64,000 nucleotides of DNA, from NCBI GenBank assembly GCA_003216465.1, contig QCIU01000004.1:1-64000 (forward strand). Reading direction: 5' to 3'. This DNA comes from Prochlorococcus sp. AG-402-N10 (GTDB lineage Bacteria; Cyanobacteriota; Cyanobacteriia; PCC-6307; Cyanobiaceae). A program made the position numbers and the translations under genes. The notes under the pieces were generated by a model. It was given only the letters and a program-made list of their open reading frames with translations, made no database searches and was not told the DNA's origin. Each line of letters opens with the position of its first letter. Position 1 is the first letter of the stretch. This document shows, in pieces, positions 62,614 through 64,000 of the stretch.

Positions 62614-63273
62614 TTAGATAGTTTGCATAGCTTTTTTAAAAGAAACTTTTTTATTATTACTAGAACTTGTTACTTCAATAATTTTATAGATAGATTTTTT
62701 ATTACTTAAGGAATCTATACAACATTTTGCTACAAGTCTTCTTGGAATAGAGCCTTTAAATTGCATATCTTCTTTCGTGTAATCAATGTATTCAGATTCT
62801 ATTTTTTCAGATTCCTTTAATCCTCCAGGTCTTATTATCGTCCAGTCAAAACTAGAGTTTTTTAGGAAATTCTCACCTACTTTTTTCCAAATAAGGATCA
62901 AACCAAATAAGTTTAAAGGATGAAATAATTTCCCAGTACACAAGGAGCTGACTAATATAACCCTTTTTATTCCAATTCTTTTGCAACTCTGCAATTGTCT
63001 ATAAACACCAAGAGCATCGACTTTGGCAGGACCTGTTAAGTCTAAGGATGCTCTAGCCCCAGTTGCAATTATTAGTGCATCTATATCTTTTAATGCTTTA
63101 TCTAATTCTACTTTATTGTCTAATGATATTCTTATTGTTTCTGTATTTTTTATATCATCCCTAACCTTTGAATTTTTTCTTACTATCTGTTTTACTTTAA
63201 ATCCTTTTTTTAAAGCTTCTTCAGCTATTCTATAGCCCGTTTTACCCGAGGCTCCAGTAATCGCAATTTTCAT
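62614..63273 (-). CDS. NAD(P)-binding atypical SDR-family protein
   Basis: IAITGASGKTGYRIAEEALKKGF, LIIATGA, VILVSSLCTG, WTIIRPGGL. Confidence 0.9.
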   Translation of the reverse strand: MKIAITGASGKTGYRIAEEALKKGFKVKQIVRKNSKVRDDIKNTETIRISLDNKVELDKALKDIDALIIATGARASLDLTGPAKVDALGVYRQLQSCKRIGIKRVILVSSLCTGKLFHPLNLFGLILIWKKVGENFLKNSSFDWTIIRPGGLKESEKIESEYIDYTKEDMQFKGSIPRRLVAKCCIDSLSNKKSIYKIIEVTSSSNNKKVSFKKAMQTI

Positions 63274-63310
63274 AATTATGGATGATATTATTAAATATTA
63301 TAGAAATATT

Positions 63311-63964
63311 CTAGGGTTTTTTACATATAAATTTTTGTTTTCTATTAGGATATAAGGTTCTGCACATCAAACATTTAGTCCCATCACACCCTCTTGCCGT
63401 ACAAAATTCCCTCCCATAGAAGATGATTTGTAAATGTAATTTATTCCATTCTGATATTGGAAATATTTTTTTAAGATCATCTTCTGTCTGCCTAACATTT
63501 TTTCCTTTTGTTAAACCCCATCTTTGTGATAATCGATGAATGTGTGTATCTACGGGGAAAGAAGGGATATTAAATATCTGTGACATTATAACTGAAGCGG
63601 TTTTATGACCTACTCCAGGAAGTGATTCAAGTTCTGCAAATGAACTTGGTACTTGATTGTTATATTTTTGGATTAATAAGTTTGATAATTTATATACATT
63701 TTTAGACTTTTGATTAGATAAACCTAGTTGTTTTATGTATTCAAATATCTTTGGAATCCCAAGTTTTGCCATTTTATCTGGAGTATCTGCGACTTTGAAT
63801 AAATCTTTAGTTAATTCATTAACTTTCTTATCCGTTGACTGGGCGCTTAATACTACTGCAACAAGGAGTGTAAATGCATTTTTGTGATAAAGAGGGATTG
63901 GAGGTGTTGGATATAATTTATTAAGCTCTTTAAATATTATCTTTGCTCTTTCTTTTTTTTTCAT
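63311..63964 (-). CDS. nth: Endonuclease III
   Basis: SAQSTDKKVNELT, LPGVGHKTASVIMSQIFNIPSFPVDTHIHRLSQRWGL (HhH-GPD); C-terminal cysteines. Confidence 0.95.
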   Translation of the reverse strand: MKKKERAKIIFKELNKLYPTPPIPLYHKNAFTLLVAVVLSAQSTDKKVNELTKDLFKVADTPDKMAKLGIPKIFEYIKQLGLSNQKSKNVYKLSNLLIQKYNNQVPSSFAELESLPGVGHKTASVIMSQIFNIPSFPVDTHIHRLSQRWGLTKGKNVRQTEDDLKKIFPISEWNKLHLQIIFYGREFCTARGCDGTKCLMCRTLYPNRKQKFICKKP

Positions 63965-64000
63965 TTATTAGAAATTTTTTGTTGATGTATAAAATTATAC

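Noticed and set aside
1-64000. tRNA, rRNA, CRISPR, IS element or prophage
   Set aside because: No transposase, integrase, phage structural or cas-like product in the ORFs, no repeat-spacer array, and no convincing tRNA cloverleaf noticed in intergenic gaps; a tRNAscan/Infernal run would be needed to exclude small RNAs

Overview
AT-rich (roughly 30% G+C by eye) picocyanobacterial chromosome segment. Gene content and order (petN, thf1/psb29, clpP, ftsH, pcyA-devBCA, rpsB-tsf, recG, sir, glyS, chlP, typA, lptB, ccsA, rpe, glpX, hemA, glgC, gnd-pgl, ilvD, purSQ, class II and class I fba, accD, prk, leuB, lpxD, proB, hisA, pgsA, nth) look like a high-light Prochlorococcus. This is mostly core genome. 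No rRNA, tRNA, CRISPR array, prophage or transposon was recognised. The first ~3.4 kb is a patch of short, poorly characterised ORFs. Best leads: (1) two perfect, interleaved inverted repeats (8 bp and 10 bp) in the rpsB 5' UTR, giving a pseudoknot or attenuator-like leader; (2) a perfect GTA-N8-TAC box plus correctly spaced TAN3T upstream of the class I aldolase gene, resembling an NtcA class II promoter; (3) a PPC/DUF296 domain fused to a CPWS glutaredoxin; (4) a 50-aa signal-peptide-like ORF coupled by ATGA overlaps to DUF309 and lptB, where lptA/lptC might be expected; (5) a UPRT homologue lacking the PRPP-loop motif; (6) pcyA physically overlapping a devBCA exporter operon; (7) several sub-60-aa genes missed by the ORF track (petN, a two-motif DnaJ-type zinc finger, a paralogue of the first ORF). 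All family calls are by eye from motifs; no database search was run.
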